Assembly (NCBI GenBank): GCA_001784725.1
Contig: MFRX01000007.1
Coordinates: 1-9,666, forward strand
Origin: Candidatus Moranbacteria bacterium RIFCSPHIGHO2_02_FULL_40_12b
GTDB taxonomy: Bacteria > Patescibacteriota > Minisyncoccia > Moranbacterales > 2-12-FULL-40-10
Reading direction: 5' to 3'
DNA length: 9,666 nucleotides
Position numbers and translations under genes: made by a program. A model generated the notes under the pieces. That model was not told where the DNA came from. It ran no database searches and worked only from the letters and a program-made list of their open reading frames with translations. Positions 5,334 through 9,666 of this stretch are shown here, piece after piece. Positions within the stretch are counted from its first letter, which is position 1; every line of letters begins with the position of its first letter.

Positions 5334-6830
5334 ATGATACTGGATCTACATAATAAGCTAATATCTGGCGAAATAACTTCAGTAAAGCTCACCGAAGAAT
5401 ATTTTTCCGCTATCGAAAAAAAGGACTCTGAAATCGGCGCGTATCTCATATTGCTTAAAAATTCCGCTTTGCAGCAGGCAAAAAAAGCGGATGAAAAAAT
5501 AAAAAAGGGAGAGAGCATAAATATACTGGAAGGAATTCCCTGCGCGATTAAAGATAATATTTGCGTCGCGGGTGAAAGAGCTACCGCCGGCTCAAAAATT
5601 CTTGACAATTACACCGCGCCCTATGACGCGACGGTAATTAAAAAAATTAAAGAAGCAGGCGCCGTGATTCTGGGGAAAACAAACATGGACGAGTTCGCGA
5701 TGGGAGCGTCAACCGAAAACAGCGGGTATCAAAGAACCAAAAATCCGGTTGACTGCGCGCGAGTCCCCGGCGGTTCTTCCGGCGGCTCGGCGGCAGCCGT
5801 GGCCGGCGATATGGCCGCCTGGGGATTAGGTTCTGACACGGGCGGTTCTGTCCGCCAGCCCGCTTCATTTTGCGGCGTTGTCGGACTAAAACCCACCTAT
5901 GGAAGGATCTCGCGCTACGGTCTTATCGCCATGGCATCCAGTTTTGACCAAATCGGACCGATTACAAAGACCGTGGAAGACGCGGCTATAGTTTTATCCG
6001 CGATTTCCGGAGAAGACCGGATGGACTCCACTTCGGCGAAAAGCGGAAATAAAAATTATGAGGATTATTTGAGCGGGGGGATAGGGGAAATTAGGAGAAT
6101 GAGAGTCGGGATACCCAAGGAATATCTGGAGGGATTGGATGAAAAAATCTTGGAAAAATTTAACGCGGCAGCGGAGAAATTTAAAAAACTCGGAGCGGAA
6201 ATTTCTAAAATAAGTTTGCCCCATACCCAATACGCCCTGGCGACTTACTATATTATAATGCCGAGCGAAGCCAGCTCTAATCTGGCGCGGTTTGACGGAA
6301 TTAAATATGGGATCCGAATTAACGACGGATACGAATCGCAATCCGAATTAAATCTGAATGATAATCCGAATAATAATCCGAATAATCTTCCGAGAAATTT
6401 ATTTGAGACATATCTGGATACGCGGCAGTATGGTTTCGGAGGAGAAGTAAAAAAAAGAATAATGCTCGGAACCTACGCGCTGTCCGCCGGATATTACGAC
6501 GCGTATTACAAGAAAGCCCAGAAAGTCCGCGCGCTGATTAAAAATGACTTTGAAGAGGCCTTCAAAAAAGTGGATCTAATATTTACCCCTACGGCTCCAG
6601 AGGCAGCTTTTGAATTTGGCGAAAAGGCCGATGACCCGCTGAAAATGTACTTGTCGGACATCTATACTGTCACGGCAAATCTGGCGGGGGTGCCGGCGAT
6701 ATCGTTTCCTATCGGGGAAATTGGGGGAATAGGGGAAATAAGGGGATTGCCGATCGGAGGCCAGCTGATGGGGAAATGGTTCGACGAGGAAAATATGCTG
6801 CGCGCCGCGCATGTTTTTGAAACTACCTGA
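5334..6830 (+). CDS. gatA: Asp/Glu-tRNA amidotransferase subunit A (amidase)
   Basis: 498 aa (usual about 485). Glutamine amidase subunit that releases ammonia for transamidation of Glu- or Asp-tRNA. The amidase-signature triad is complete: Lys73 in GIPCAIKDN, cis-Ser148 in VPGGSSGGS, and nucleophile Ser172 in GSDTGGSVRQPA. These are spaced 75 and 24 residues apart, exactly as in the S. aureus enzyme (79, 154, 178). The extra length lies in repeat-like segments: SGGIGEIRR (247-255), an Asn/Pro-rich stretch with NPNNNPNN (344-351), and IGEIGGIGEIRG (460-471). These fall outside the catalytic motifs. gatB does not follow directly, since a new promoter and an unrelated gene come next; it must be elsewhere if the complex is complete. 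The gene ends in TGA. Confidence 0.97.
   Translation: MILDLHNKLISGEITSVKLTEEYFSAIEKKDSEIGAYLILLKNSALQQAKKADEKIKKGESINILEGIPCAIKDNICVAGERATAGSKILDNYTAPYDATVIKKIKEAGAVILGKTNMDEFAMGASTENSGYQRTKNPVDCARVPGGSSGGSAAAVAGDMAAWGLGSDTGGSVRQPASFCGVVGLKPTYGRISRYGLIAMASSFDQIGPITKTVEDAAIVLSAISGEDRMDSTSAKSGNKNYEDYLSGGIGEIRRMRVGIPKEYLEGLDEKILEKFNAAAEKFKKLGAEISKISLPHTQYALATYYIIMPSEASSNLARFDGIKYGIRINDGYESQSELNLNDNPNNNPNNLPRNLFETYLDTRQYGFGGEVKKRIMLGTYALSAGYYDAYYKKAQKVRALIKNDFEEAFKKVDLIFTPTAPEAAFEFGEKADDPLKMYLSDIYTVTANLAGVPAISFPIGEIGGIGEIRGLPIGGQLMGKWFDEENMLRAAHVFETT
6075..6105 (+). repeat. GGGGAAAT purine-rich motif in gatA (first)
   Basis: The purine-rich stretch GGGGGGATAGGGGAAATTAG encodes GGIGEIR, just before the MRVGIPKEYLEG strand. 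It matches the motifs at 4431-4463 and 6714-6747. Confidence 0.55.
6310..6394 (+). repeat. Degenerate AATCCGAATAAT tandem repeat in gatA
   Basis: Two exact 12-bp units (6363-6386) encode NPNN twice. Diverged copies (ATCCGAATTA, AATCTGAATGA) extend upstream. The segment lies before LFETYLDTRQYGFGGEVKKRIMLGTYALS, where GatA relatives usually have a short link. Confidence 0.65.
6714..6747 (+). repeat. GGGGAAAT purine-rich motif in gatA (second)
   Basis: GGGGAAATTGGGGGAATAGG and the following GGAAATAAGGGG are read as GEIGGIGEIRG (461-471). The motif sits between the PAISFP strand and GLPIGGQL, a short turn in most GatA proteins. Confidence 0.6.
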
Positions 6831-6833
6831 TTT

Positions 6834-6842
6834 TGGTATAAT
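6834..6842 (+). promoter_or_regulatory. Extended -10 promoter of the HEPN-like gene
   Basis: TGGTATAAT, a perfect TGn extended -10, begins 4 bp after the gatA stop. No good -35 is seen at standard spacing (TTGAAA at 6817-6822 leaves only 14 bp). Transcription would begin near 6849, giving a leader of about 70 nt that contains the palindrome pair. Confidence 0.6.
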
Positions 6843-6871
6843 AAATCTAGGTACTAAGTATTTTTACTTTC

Positions 6872-6907
6872 AAGGTTGAACCTTTTCGAATTCCAAGGTT
6901 CAACCTT
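6872..6907. repeat. Palindrome pair in the 5' leader of the HEPN-like gene
   Basis: A G-centred AAGGTTSAACCTT (6872-6884) and a C-centred one (6895-6907) are 10 bases apart and exact reverse complements, so they can fold as one 13-bp stem with a 10-nt loop or as two small hairpins. The structure ends one base before the AGGGA ribosome binding site. Confidence 0.85.
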
Positions 6908-6921
6908 AGGGAAAATTTTTT

Positions 6922-7437
6922 ATGGACATTCTCGCGAATTTCGGAGTAAATTTTTATCACTCGCCTTTTTTTTCCGCGATTAAATTTTTTCTCGGGGTTT
7001 ATTCTGTTGTTTTATTCGCGGATATTGTCCTGGTTCTTGCCGCCCAGGTGAAAAACAAGGATCTGATAAGGGATATCCGCACTACTTTTATGGGAACGGG
7101 CCTGCCTATTTCCGCCAAAAATAAATTACTGAAAAGATGGGAAGAAATCCAGAGGCGGCTGAGGACAGGCAATATTTCCCAATATAAAGTAGCAGTGCTT
7201 GAAGCCGACAGCATCACTAATGAAATTTTAGGCGTGGCGGGATATAAGGGCGAAAATCTCGGGGAAAAACTGGAGGCCGTCACACACGGCCAATTATCCA
7301 AGCCCGATGAGCTCCGCGAAGCACATGATATCCGCAACCGCATTATCCACGAAAAGGACTTCCATGTTGACCGGAAATTGGCCGAAGACACGATAAAAAT
7401 CTATGAAGATTTATTGCGAGAACTGGAGTTTATTTAA
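6922..7437 (+). CDS. Membrane-anchored protein with HEPN-type RNxxxH motif
   Basis: 171 aa, no family recognised with certainty. One strongly hydrophobic helix (about 18-42) follows a short N-terminus, so the rest is probably cytoplasmic and tethered to the membrane. The C-terminal part is helical and charged, with ADSITNEILGVAGYKG, then LREAHDIRNRIIHE and a final helix. RNRIIH (Arg138, Asn139, His143) fits the R-N-x-x-x-H motif of HEPN domains, many of which are ribonucleases or nucleotide-binding partners; the helices on both sides agree with a HEPN bundle. Whether it is catalytic cannot be told. No antitoxin-like partner is next to it. Start chosen at ATG 6922, with AGGGA (6908-6912) at 9-nt spacing. 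It has its own promoter after gatA. Confidence 0.6.
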   Translation: MDILANFGVNFYHSPFFSAIKFFLGVYSVVLFADIVLVLAAQVKNKDLIRDIRTTFMGTGLPISAKNKLLKRWEEIQRRLRTGNISQYKVAVLEADSITNEILGVAGYKGENLGEKLEAVTHGQLSKPDELREAHDIRNRIIHEKDFHVDRKLAEDTIKIYEDLLRELEFI

Positions 7438-7453
7438 AAAATTTTGTCTGCTA

Positions 7454-7480
7454 TTGACAATCAGTTAATTTTGGTATAAG
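7454..7480 (+). promoter_or_regulatory. Promoter of the initiator tRNA gene
   Basis: TTGACA (7454-7459) and TATAAG (7475-7480) with TGG just upstream of the -10; the spacer is 15 bp, short but acceptable with an extended -10. Transcription should begin near 7487, seven bases before the mature tRNA. Confidence 0.6.
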
Positions 7481-7493
7481 CTATCATTTACAT

Positions 7494-7567
7494 AGCGGGG
7501 TGGAGCAGTCTGGCAGCTCGCGTGGCTCATAACCACGAGGTCGAGGGTTCAAATCCCTCTCCCGCAA
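7494..7567 (+). tRNA. Initiator tRNA-Met (CAT)
   Basis: Full cloverleaf of 74 nt: acceptor 7494-7500 with 7560-7566, D-arm GAGC/GCTC, anticodon arm CGTGG/CCACG around CTCATAA (anticodon CAT, 7528-7530), and T-arm GAGGG/CCCTC. Initiator marks: an unpaired first position (A1 against A72) and an A11-T24 pair in the D-stem. Two of the usual three G-C pairs of the anticodon stem are present; the third is T29-A41. The CCA tail is not encoded (CAT follows A73). Confidence 0.92.
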
Positions 7568-7685
7568 CATAGTGGAGGGAGAGCAAGCAAACAGTTTTGC
7601 TTGCGTGGGGATTTGAAGGGCGCGAGAGCGCGCAGCGCCCCGGCTCTGAGTCGGAGGCGAAGAGAAATCCCTCTCCCGCAACATA
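7557..7685 (+). other. Structured tRNA trailer with inverted and direct copies of the tRNA 3' end
   Basis: Bases 7551-7571 (the 3' end of the tRNA plus 4 bases) recur exactly at 7665-7685. Between them lies an inverted copy of the same tRNA end, split in two: GTGGAGGGAGAG (7572-7583) and GGGATTTGAA (7608-7617), separated by a 9-bp hairpin (GCAAGCAAA/TTTGCTTGC, 7583-7604). A further hairpin GGGCGC/GCGCCC (7618-7623, 7635-7640) lies inside. The inverted copy can pair with the real tRNA end (CTCTCCC 7557-7563 with GGGAGAG 7577-7583) or with the distal copy (7671-7677). No function is known to me. Confidence 0.75.
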
Positions 7686-7749
7686 AAAACGCAAAAATTA
7701 AAGCGTAAAGCGAAAAATATTGGAATTTTATTTTGCATTTTTCGTTTTT
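7685..7749. repeat. Imperfect A/T-rich inverted repeat
   Basis: AAAAACGCAAAAAT (7685-7698) and ATTTTTCGTTTTT (7737-7749) are reverse complements apart from one missing base. The T-rich right half could end transcription of the tRNA and its trailer, but the stem is weak. Confidence 0.4.
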
Positions 7750-7790
7750 AGTTTTTCACTTTTGTGGCGCCCATAAAAATGCATATAACC

Positions 7791-7816
7791 CAGCCCCTCG
7801 CGAGGAGCGGGGTTTT
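7791..7816 (+). repeat. GC-rich hairpin shared with ligA copy 3, possible terminator
   Basis: The 19-mer GCCCCTCGCGAGGAGCGGG (7793-7811) is identical to 4019-4037 inside the nested module of ligA repeat copy 3. Here it is intergenic; CCCC and GGGG (7794-7797, 7809-7812) can pair and are followed by TTTT, so it may serve as a terminator before the next tRNA promoter. Confidence 0.6.
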
Positions 7817-7844
7817 GTGTTTCATGATTGATTATAATAAATTC

Positions 7845-7872
7845 TTGATGTATATTAATTTTAGTGTAGAAT
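7845..7872 (+). promoter_or_regulatory. Promoter of the second tRNA cluster
   Basis: TTGATG (7845-7850), a 16-bp spacer and TAGAAT (7867-7872). Transcription would begin near 7879, inside the broken tRNA-like sequence, and could run through the CAT tRNA and tRNA-Asp. Confidence 0.5.
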
Positions 7873-7944
7873 GGCAGGATAGCTCCCCGTAAAAATTCCT
7901 TCGGAATTAACGGGGTAGGCAGTTGGTTAGAGCGCAAGGATTCA
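7873..7944 (+). pseudogene. Broken tRNA-like sequence interrupted by a hairpin
   Basis: TAGCTC (7880-7885) and AGTTGGTTAGAGC (7921-7933) together make a perfect tRNA D-arm identical to the one in the intact tRNA at 7961, but 35 bp are inserted between C13 and A14. The insertion folds as CCCCGT/ACGGGG (7885-7890, 7910-7915) over AATTCC/GGAATT. A 7-base acceptor-like segment precedes it; GCAAGGATTCA begins an anticodon arm, then the similarity stops in a C-run. No 3' half follows, so it cannot be a working tRNA. Confidence 0.6.
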
Positions 7945-7960
7945 CCCCCCACGCCAAAAT

Positions 7961-8034
7961 GCCGGCGTAGCTCAGTTGGTTAGAGCGATGGACTCATAAG
8001 CCATAGGTCAGAGGTTCAAATCCTCTCGCCGGTA
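7961..8034 (+). tRNA. tRNA-Met elongator (CAT), possibly tRNA-Ile (CAT)
   Basis: 74-nt cloverleaf: acceptor GCCGGCG/CGCCGGT with G1-T72 wobble, D-arm GCTC/GAGC, anticodon loop CTCATAA (CAT at 7995-7997), T-arm AGAGG/CCTCT, discriminator A8034; CCA not encoded. The anticodon stem has an A31-G39 mismatch. It lacks the initiator marks of the tRNA at 7494. A CAT tRNA can also be the isoleucine tRNA whose C34 is modified by TilS; sequence alone does not settle this. A 7-bp inverted repeat (AAATGCC 7957-7963, GGCATTT 8036-8042) extends the acceptor stem region. Confidence 0.88.
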
Positions 8035-8048
8035 CGGCATTTAATAAA

Positions 8049-8106
8049 GGGGCGAGTAAGTCATAGGTCGTGAGTTTTTACCCCGTCGCAATGACTGGGG
8101 CGATCC
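8049..8106 (+). pseudogene. Degenerate tRNA 3'-half-like sequence
   Basis: AAGTCATAGGTCGTGAG (8058-8074) aligns with AAGCCATAGGTCAGAGG of the tRNA just upstream, and a CCCCGTCGC follows where the acceptor end would be. GGGGCGA (8049-8055) before it would fit as an acceptor 5' strand, with the D-arm deleted. The sequence does not fold as a full tRNA. Confidence 0.4.
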
Positions 8107-8126
8107 TCAAAAAATAAAAAAGATAA

Positions 8127-8199
8127 GGGTCCGTAGTGTAGCGGTTATCACGTCTCCCTGTCACGGAGAAGATCGCCGGTTCGAATCCGGTCGGACCCG
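8127..8199 (+). tRNA. tRNA-Asp (GTC)
   Basis: 73-nt cloverleaf: acceptor GGGTCCG/CGGACCC, anticodon arm TCTCC/GGAGA around CTGTCAC (GTC at 8160-8162), T-arm GCCGG/CCGGT with TTCGAAT, and G73 as expected for Asp. CCA is not encoded (CCT follows). No promoter of its own is seen, so it is probably cotranscribed with the CAT tRNA. Confidence 0.95.
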
Positions 8200-8228
8200 C
8201 CTAGTGAAAATTTATTCTGTTTTTCCGC

Positions 8229-8257
8229 TTGCCAAAAGGCGAAAAATACGCTAAACT
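8229..8257 (+). promoter_or_regulatory. Possible promoter of the small membrane protein gene
   Basis: TTGCCA (8229-8234), a 17-bp spacer and TAAACT (8252-8257) give a fair match. Transcription would begin near 8264, about 29 nt before the ATG. A TATAAT at 8287-8292 touches the start codon and would be too late to express the whole gene. Confidence 0.4.
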
Positions 8258-8292
8258 AAATATAGGTAAAACAGAGAAAAAATCCTTATAAT

Positions 8293-8667
8293 ATGACGCT
8301 GAAATCATATCTTTGGGGGATGCGGCTCAGCACTTTTGTAACATTTATTGCCTGGTGCCTGACGGTTTATTACATCGATCCGGAGAAAGCGGGAATTTTG
8401 GGGCAAGCCCTTTTTTATTTAACCCTATTTCTTTTTTTGACCGGGTTATTCACGCTTTTCTTCAGTTTTTTGAGGAGAAAAATATCCGCTGAAGGCAATC
8501 AATCGCAATTGGGAATGAATTTCAGGGAAGGAGCCCTGATTTCGCTTATGGCGGCGATATTCCTGTTTTTTCAAAACAAGGCAATATTGGTTTGGTGGGA
8601 CGGACTATTGGTTATCGCGGCGGTTTTACTGCTTGAATTGTATTTTTTGACAAGACAAAATAGTTAA
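8293..8667 (+). CDS. Small four-helix membrane protein of unknown function
   Basis: 124 aa. Four hydrophobic segments at about 11-29, 38-60, 77-95 and 97-118, with a short N-terminus (MTLKSYLWGMRLS), a basic RRK after the second helix and a polar loop (64-77). With an even number of helices both ends lie on the same side, and the basic loop suggests they face the cytoplasm together with it. The pattern resembles small conserved membrane proteins of Patescibacteria, but I know no function. No clear ribosome binding site precedes the ATG; Met10 is a possible later start, but its upstream bases are no better placed. It ends within the left arm of the IR-flanked element that follows. Confidence 0.7.
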   Translation: MTLKSYLWGMRLSTFVTFIAWCLTVYYIDPEKAGILGQALFYLTLFLFLTGLFTLFFSFLRRKISAEGNQSQLGMNFREGALISLMAAIFLFFQNKAILVWWDGLLVIAAVLLLELYFLTRQNS

Positions 8668-9111
8668 AAGTTAAAAAGTAAAAGTTAAAAGTTTTATAAG
8701 AAATGAATAATAAGGAATTTAGCGAAAGTTTTAAGAAGCGGATATATAAATGGCTACTGAACGTGTTAAAAATGACAGAAGGACTTAAAAATGATGATTA
8801 TCTTGCGAGTGTGATTAAAAAGCAATTAATAAGATGTTCTACTTCGGTGGTCGCTAATTATGTCGAAGCAATTGCCGGGTGTTCAGCAAAAGATTTCATA
8901 AATTTTTTAAACCATAGTTTAAAATCAGCCAACGAGTCAAAGTTTTGGCTGGCATTAACTAGAGATACGAATAAGACAGGTGAAAAAATAATAAATCCAC
9001 TAATCAGTGAAAATATAGAAATAGCAAAAATATTAGGATCAATAGTTTCAAAAATGCGAAATAAATAAATCATATCTTTAACTTTTAACTTTTAACTTTT
9101 ACTTTTTAACT
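8662..9111 (+). mobile_element. Inverted-repeat-flanked four-helix-bundle element
   Basis: A perfect 25-bp inverted repeat (8669-8693 and 9087-9111), built of AGTTAAAA-like units, flanks a single gene with little else inside. The left end contains an extra unit from 8662. The arrangement is that of 23S rRNA intervening sequences, which carry a related gene between inverted ends, but this copy is intergenic, just before gyrB. No transposase gene is present and no target duplication is evident. Confidence 0.6.
8703..9068 (+). CDS. Four-helix-bundle protein (23S rRNA intervening-sequence / S23 family)
   Basis: 121 aa, the usual length. The conserved pattern is clear: FKKRIYKWLLNVL (10-22), KQLIRCSTSVVANYVEA (40-56), then SAKDFINFLNHSLKSANESKFWL (61-83) and a C-terminal helix. 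The family is found inside 23S rRNA intervening sequences of Leptospira, Coxiella and others, is widespread in Patescibacteria and Bacteroidota outside rRNA, and is related to the Avd accessory proteins of diversity-generating retroelements; it is probably a basic, pentamer-forming nucleic acid binder. No reverse transcriptase is nearby. The gene is AT-rich compared with its neighbours and lies between 25-bp inverted repeats, which fits a mobile unit. Confidence 0.9.
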   Translation: MNNKEFSESFKKRIYKWLLNVLKMTEGLKNDDYLASVIKKQLIRCSTSVVANYVEAIAGCSAKDFINFLNHSLKSANESKFWLALTRDTNKTGEKIINPLISENIEIAKILGSIVSKMRNK

Positions 9112-9114
9112 AAT

Positions 9115-9666
9115 ATGGTGTCTAAAGAAAATAAACCTAAAAGCGAATACGGCGCCAAGTCCATCCAGGTCCTTCACGGCCTTGAGCCGGTAAGGAAGCG
9201 TCCCGGAATGTATATCGGGAGTACTTCAATTGAAGGCCTGCATCATTTGGTTTGGGAAGTAATTAACAATTCCGTTGACGAAGCGATGGCCGGTTTTTGC
9301 GATGAAATAATTGTCAAACTTCTGCCGGAAAAACTGGTTGAAGTGAGCGATAACGGGCGCGGAATCCCGGTGGAGATCCATCCCCAAACCAAAAAATCGT
9401 CGCTGGAAACGGTAATGACGATGCTTCATGCCGGAGGAAAATTCGGCGGGTCCGGATATAAGGTCTCGGGCGGGCTTCACGGAGTGGGTGTCTCGGTGGT
9501 GAACGCCCTTTCCGTCTGGACGAAAGCGGAAGTCCATCGGGACGGAAAAATTTGGGTCCAGGAATACAAAAGAGGAAAGCCGCTGGGCGCGGTAAAAGCG
9601 GCGGGGAAATCTCAAAAAACCGGAACAATAATAACTTTCCAGCCGGACCCGGAAATTTTTCCGGAA
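9115..9666 (+). CDS. gyrB: DNA gyrase subunit B, N-terminal part (partial)
   Basis: 184 codons from ATG 9115, running off the window. This is the ATPase (GHKL) domain of a type II topoisomerase subunit B: YGAKSIQVLHGLEPVRKRPGMYIG near the N-terminus, Glu48 and Asn52 in EVINNSVDEA (catalytic base and Mg2+ ligand), Asp79 in DNGRGIP (adenine binding), and GGKFGGSGYKVSGGLHGVGVSVVNALS (107-133, ATP lid). Gyrase introduces negative supercoils with GyrA. ParE shares these motifs; the lid region and the likely single type II enzyme of such genomes favour GyrB. The ATG is 3 bp after the right arm of the upstream element, and no ribosome binding site is visible there. Confidence 0.92.
   Translation, partial: MVSKENKPKSEYGAKSIQVLHGLEPVRKRPGMYIGSTSIEGLHHLVWEVINNSVDEAMAGFCDEIIVKLLPEKLVEVSDNGRGIPVEIHPQTKKSSLETVMTMLHAGGKFGGSGYKVSGGLHGVGVSVVNALSVWTKAEVHRDGKIWVQEYKRGKPLGAVKAAGKSQKTGTIITFQPDPEIFPE

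Noticed and set aside
7551..7685. Direct repeat of the tRNA end as attL and attR of an integrated element
   Set aside because: Only 93 bp lie between the copies and they contain no gene, so no integrated element is present; the inverted copy is also not explained by integration.
7484..7738. Minus-strand open frame of 84 codons with RERDLNPRPRGYEPRELPDC
   Set aside because: It is the antisense of the initiator tRNA and its structured trailer; such peptides arise from reading tRNA genes backwards. No ribosome binding site or family.
7934..7946. Anticodon TCA in the broken tRNA, hinting at UGA decoding
   Set aside because: The anticodon arm is not complete and runs into a C-run. gatA ends in TGA at the normal length, and no gene here needs UGA as a sense codon.
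8221..8250. TTTTTC ... GGCGAAAAA before the membrane protein gene as a terminator
   Set aside because: Only a 3-bp GCC/GGC core pairs without bulges, and no T-tract follows on the plus strand.
8287..8292. TATAAT just before the ATG at 8293 as the promoter of that gene
   Set aside because: Transcription from it would start inside the coding sequence; no convincing later start codon was found, so it is probably chance in AT-rich DNA.
8647..8676. TTGACA (8647-8652) with TTAAAA as a promoter for the four-helix-bundle gene
   Set aside because: The -10 match is poor and lies in the repeated AGTTAAAA units, where such matches are expected by chance.
8703..9068. Diversity-generating retroelement based on the Avd-like four-helix protein
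   Set aside because: There is no reverse transcriptase, template repeat or variable repeat in the window.

Overview
The window looks like a piece of a small-genome bacterium of the Patescibacteria (Candidate Phyla Radiation), probably a Parcubacteria-like lineage. This is inferred from the gene set: pilin-like exoproteins, a four-helix-bundle (23S rRNA intervening-sequence type) protein, small unassigned membrane proteins, a compact ligA-gatC-gatA run, and very many short palindromic repeats. TAA and TGA both end genes here, and nothing suggests a recoded stop codon.

Layout: (1) 2-1883, end of a pilin-like gene and a prepilin-type protein with a beta-propeller-like C-terminal region. (2) 1892-2566 on the minus strand, a REP-associated Y1 (HUH) transposase, with palindromes of one family inside it, at its end and upstream. 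(3) 2651-6830, ligA, gatC and gatA on the plus strand. The two spacers of this run are near-identical inverted repeats of about 85 bp. (4) 6922-7437, a membrane-anchored protein with a HEPN-type RNxxxH motif. (5) 7440-8200, three tRNA genes (initiator Met, a second CAT tRNA, Asp) set among duplicated tRNA ends, a broken tRNA-like sequence and hairpins. (6) 8293-8667, a four-helix membrane protein. (7) 8662-9111, a four-helix-bundle gene framed by 25-bp perfect inverted repeats. (8) 9115-9666, the start of gyrB.

The most striking property is that repeats of several families sit inside coding sequence without breaking it. ligA carries three in-frame copies of a GC-rich modular hairpin repeat, and its excess length over the family norm (741 aa against about 671) is roughly accounted for by them. 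The transposase reads through two palindromes in two different frames, and a third supplies its last seven residues and stop. ligA and gatA also share a purine-rich GGGGAAAT motif read as IGEIG. This resembles the Rickettsia palindromic elements in outcome, but the sequences are different, and the transposase next to the AGGTTSAACCT palindromes is a candidate for the enzyme that spreads that family. A second unexplained system is the trailer of the initiator tRNA: it holds an interrupted inverted copy and then a direct copy of the tRNA 3' end.
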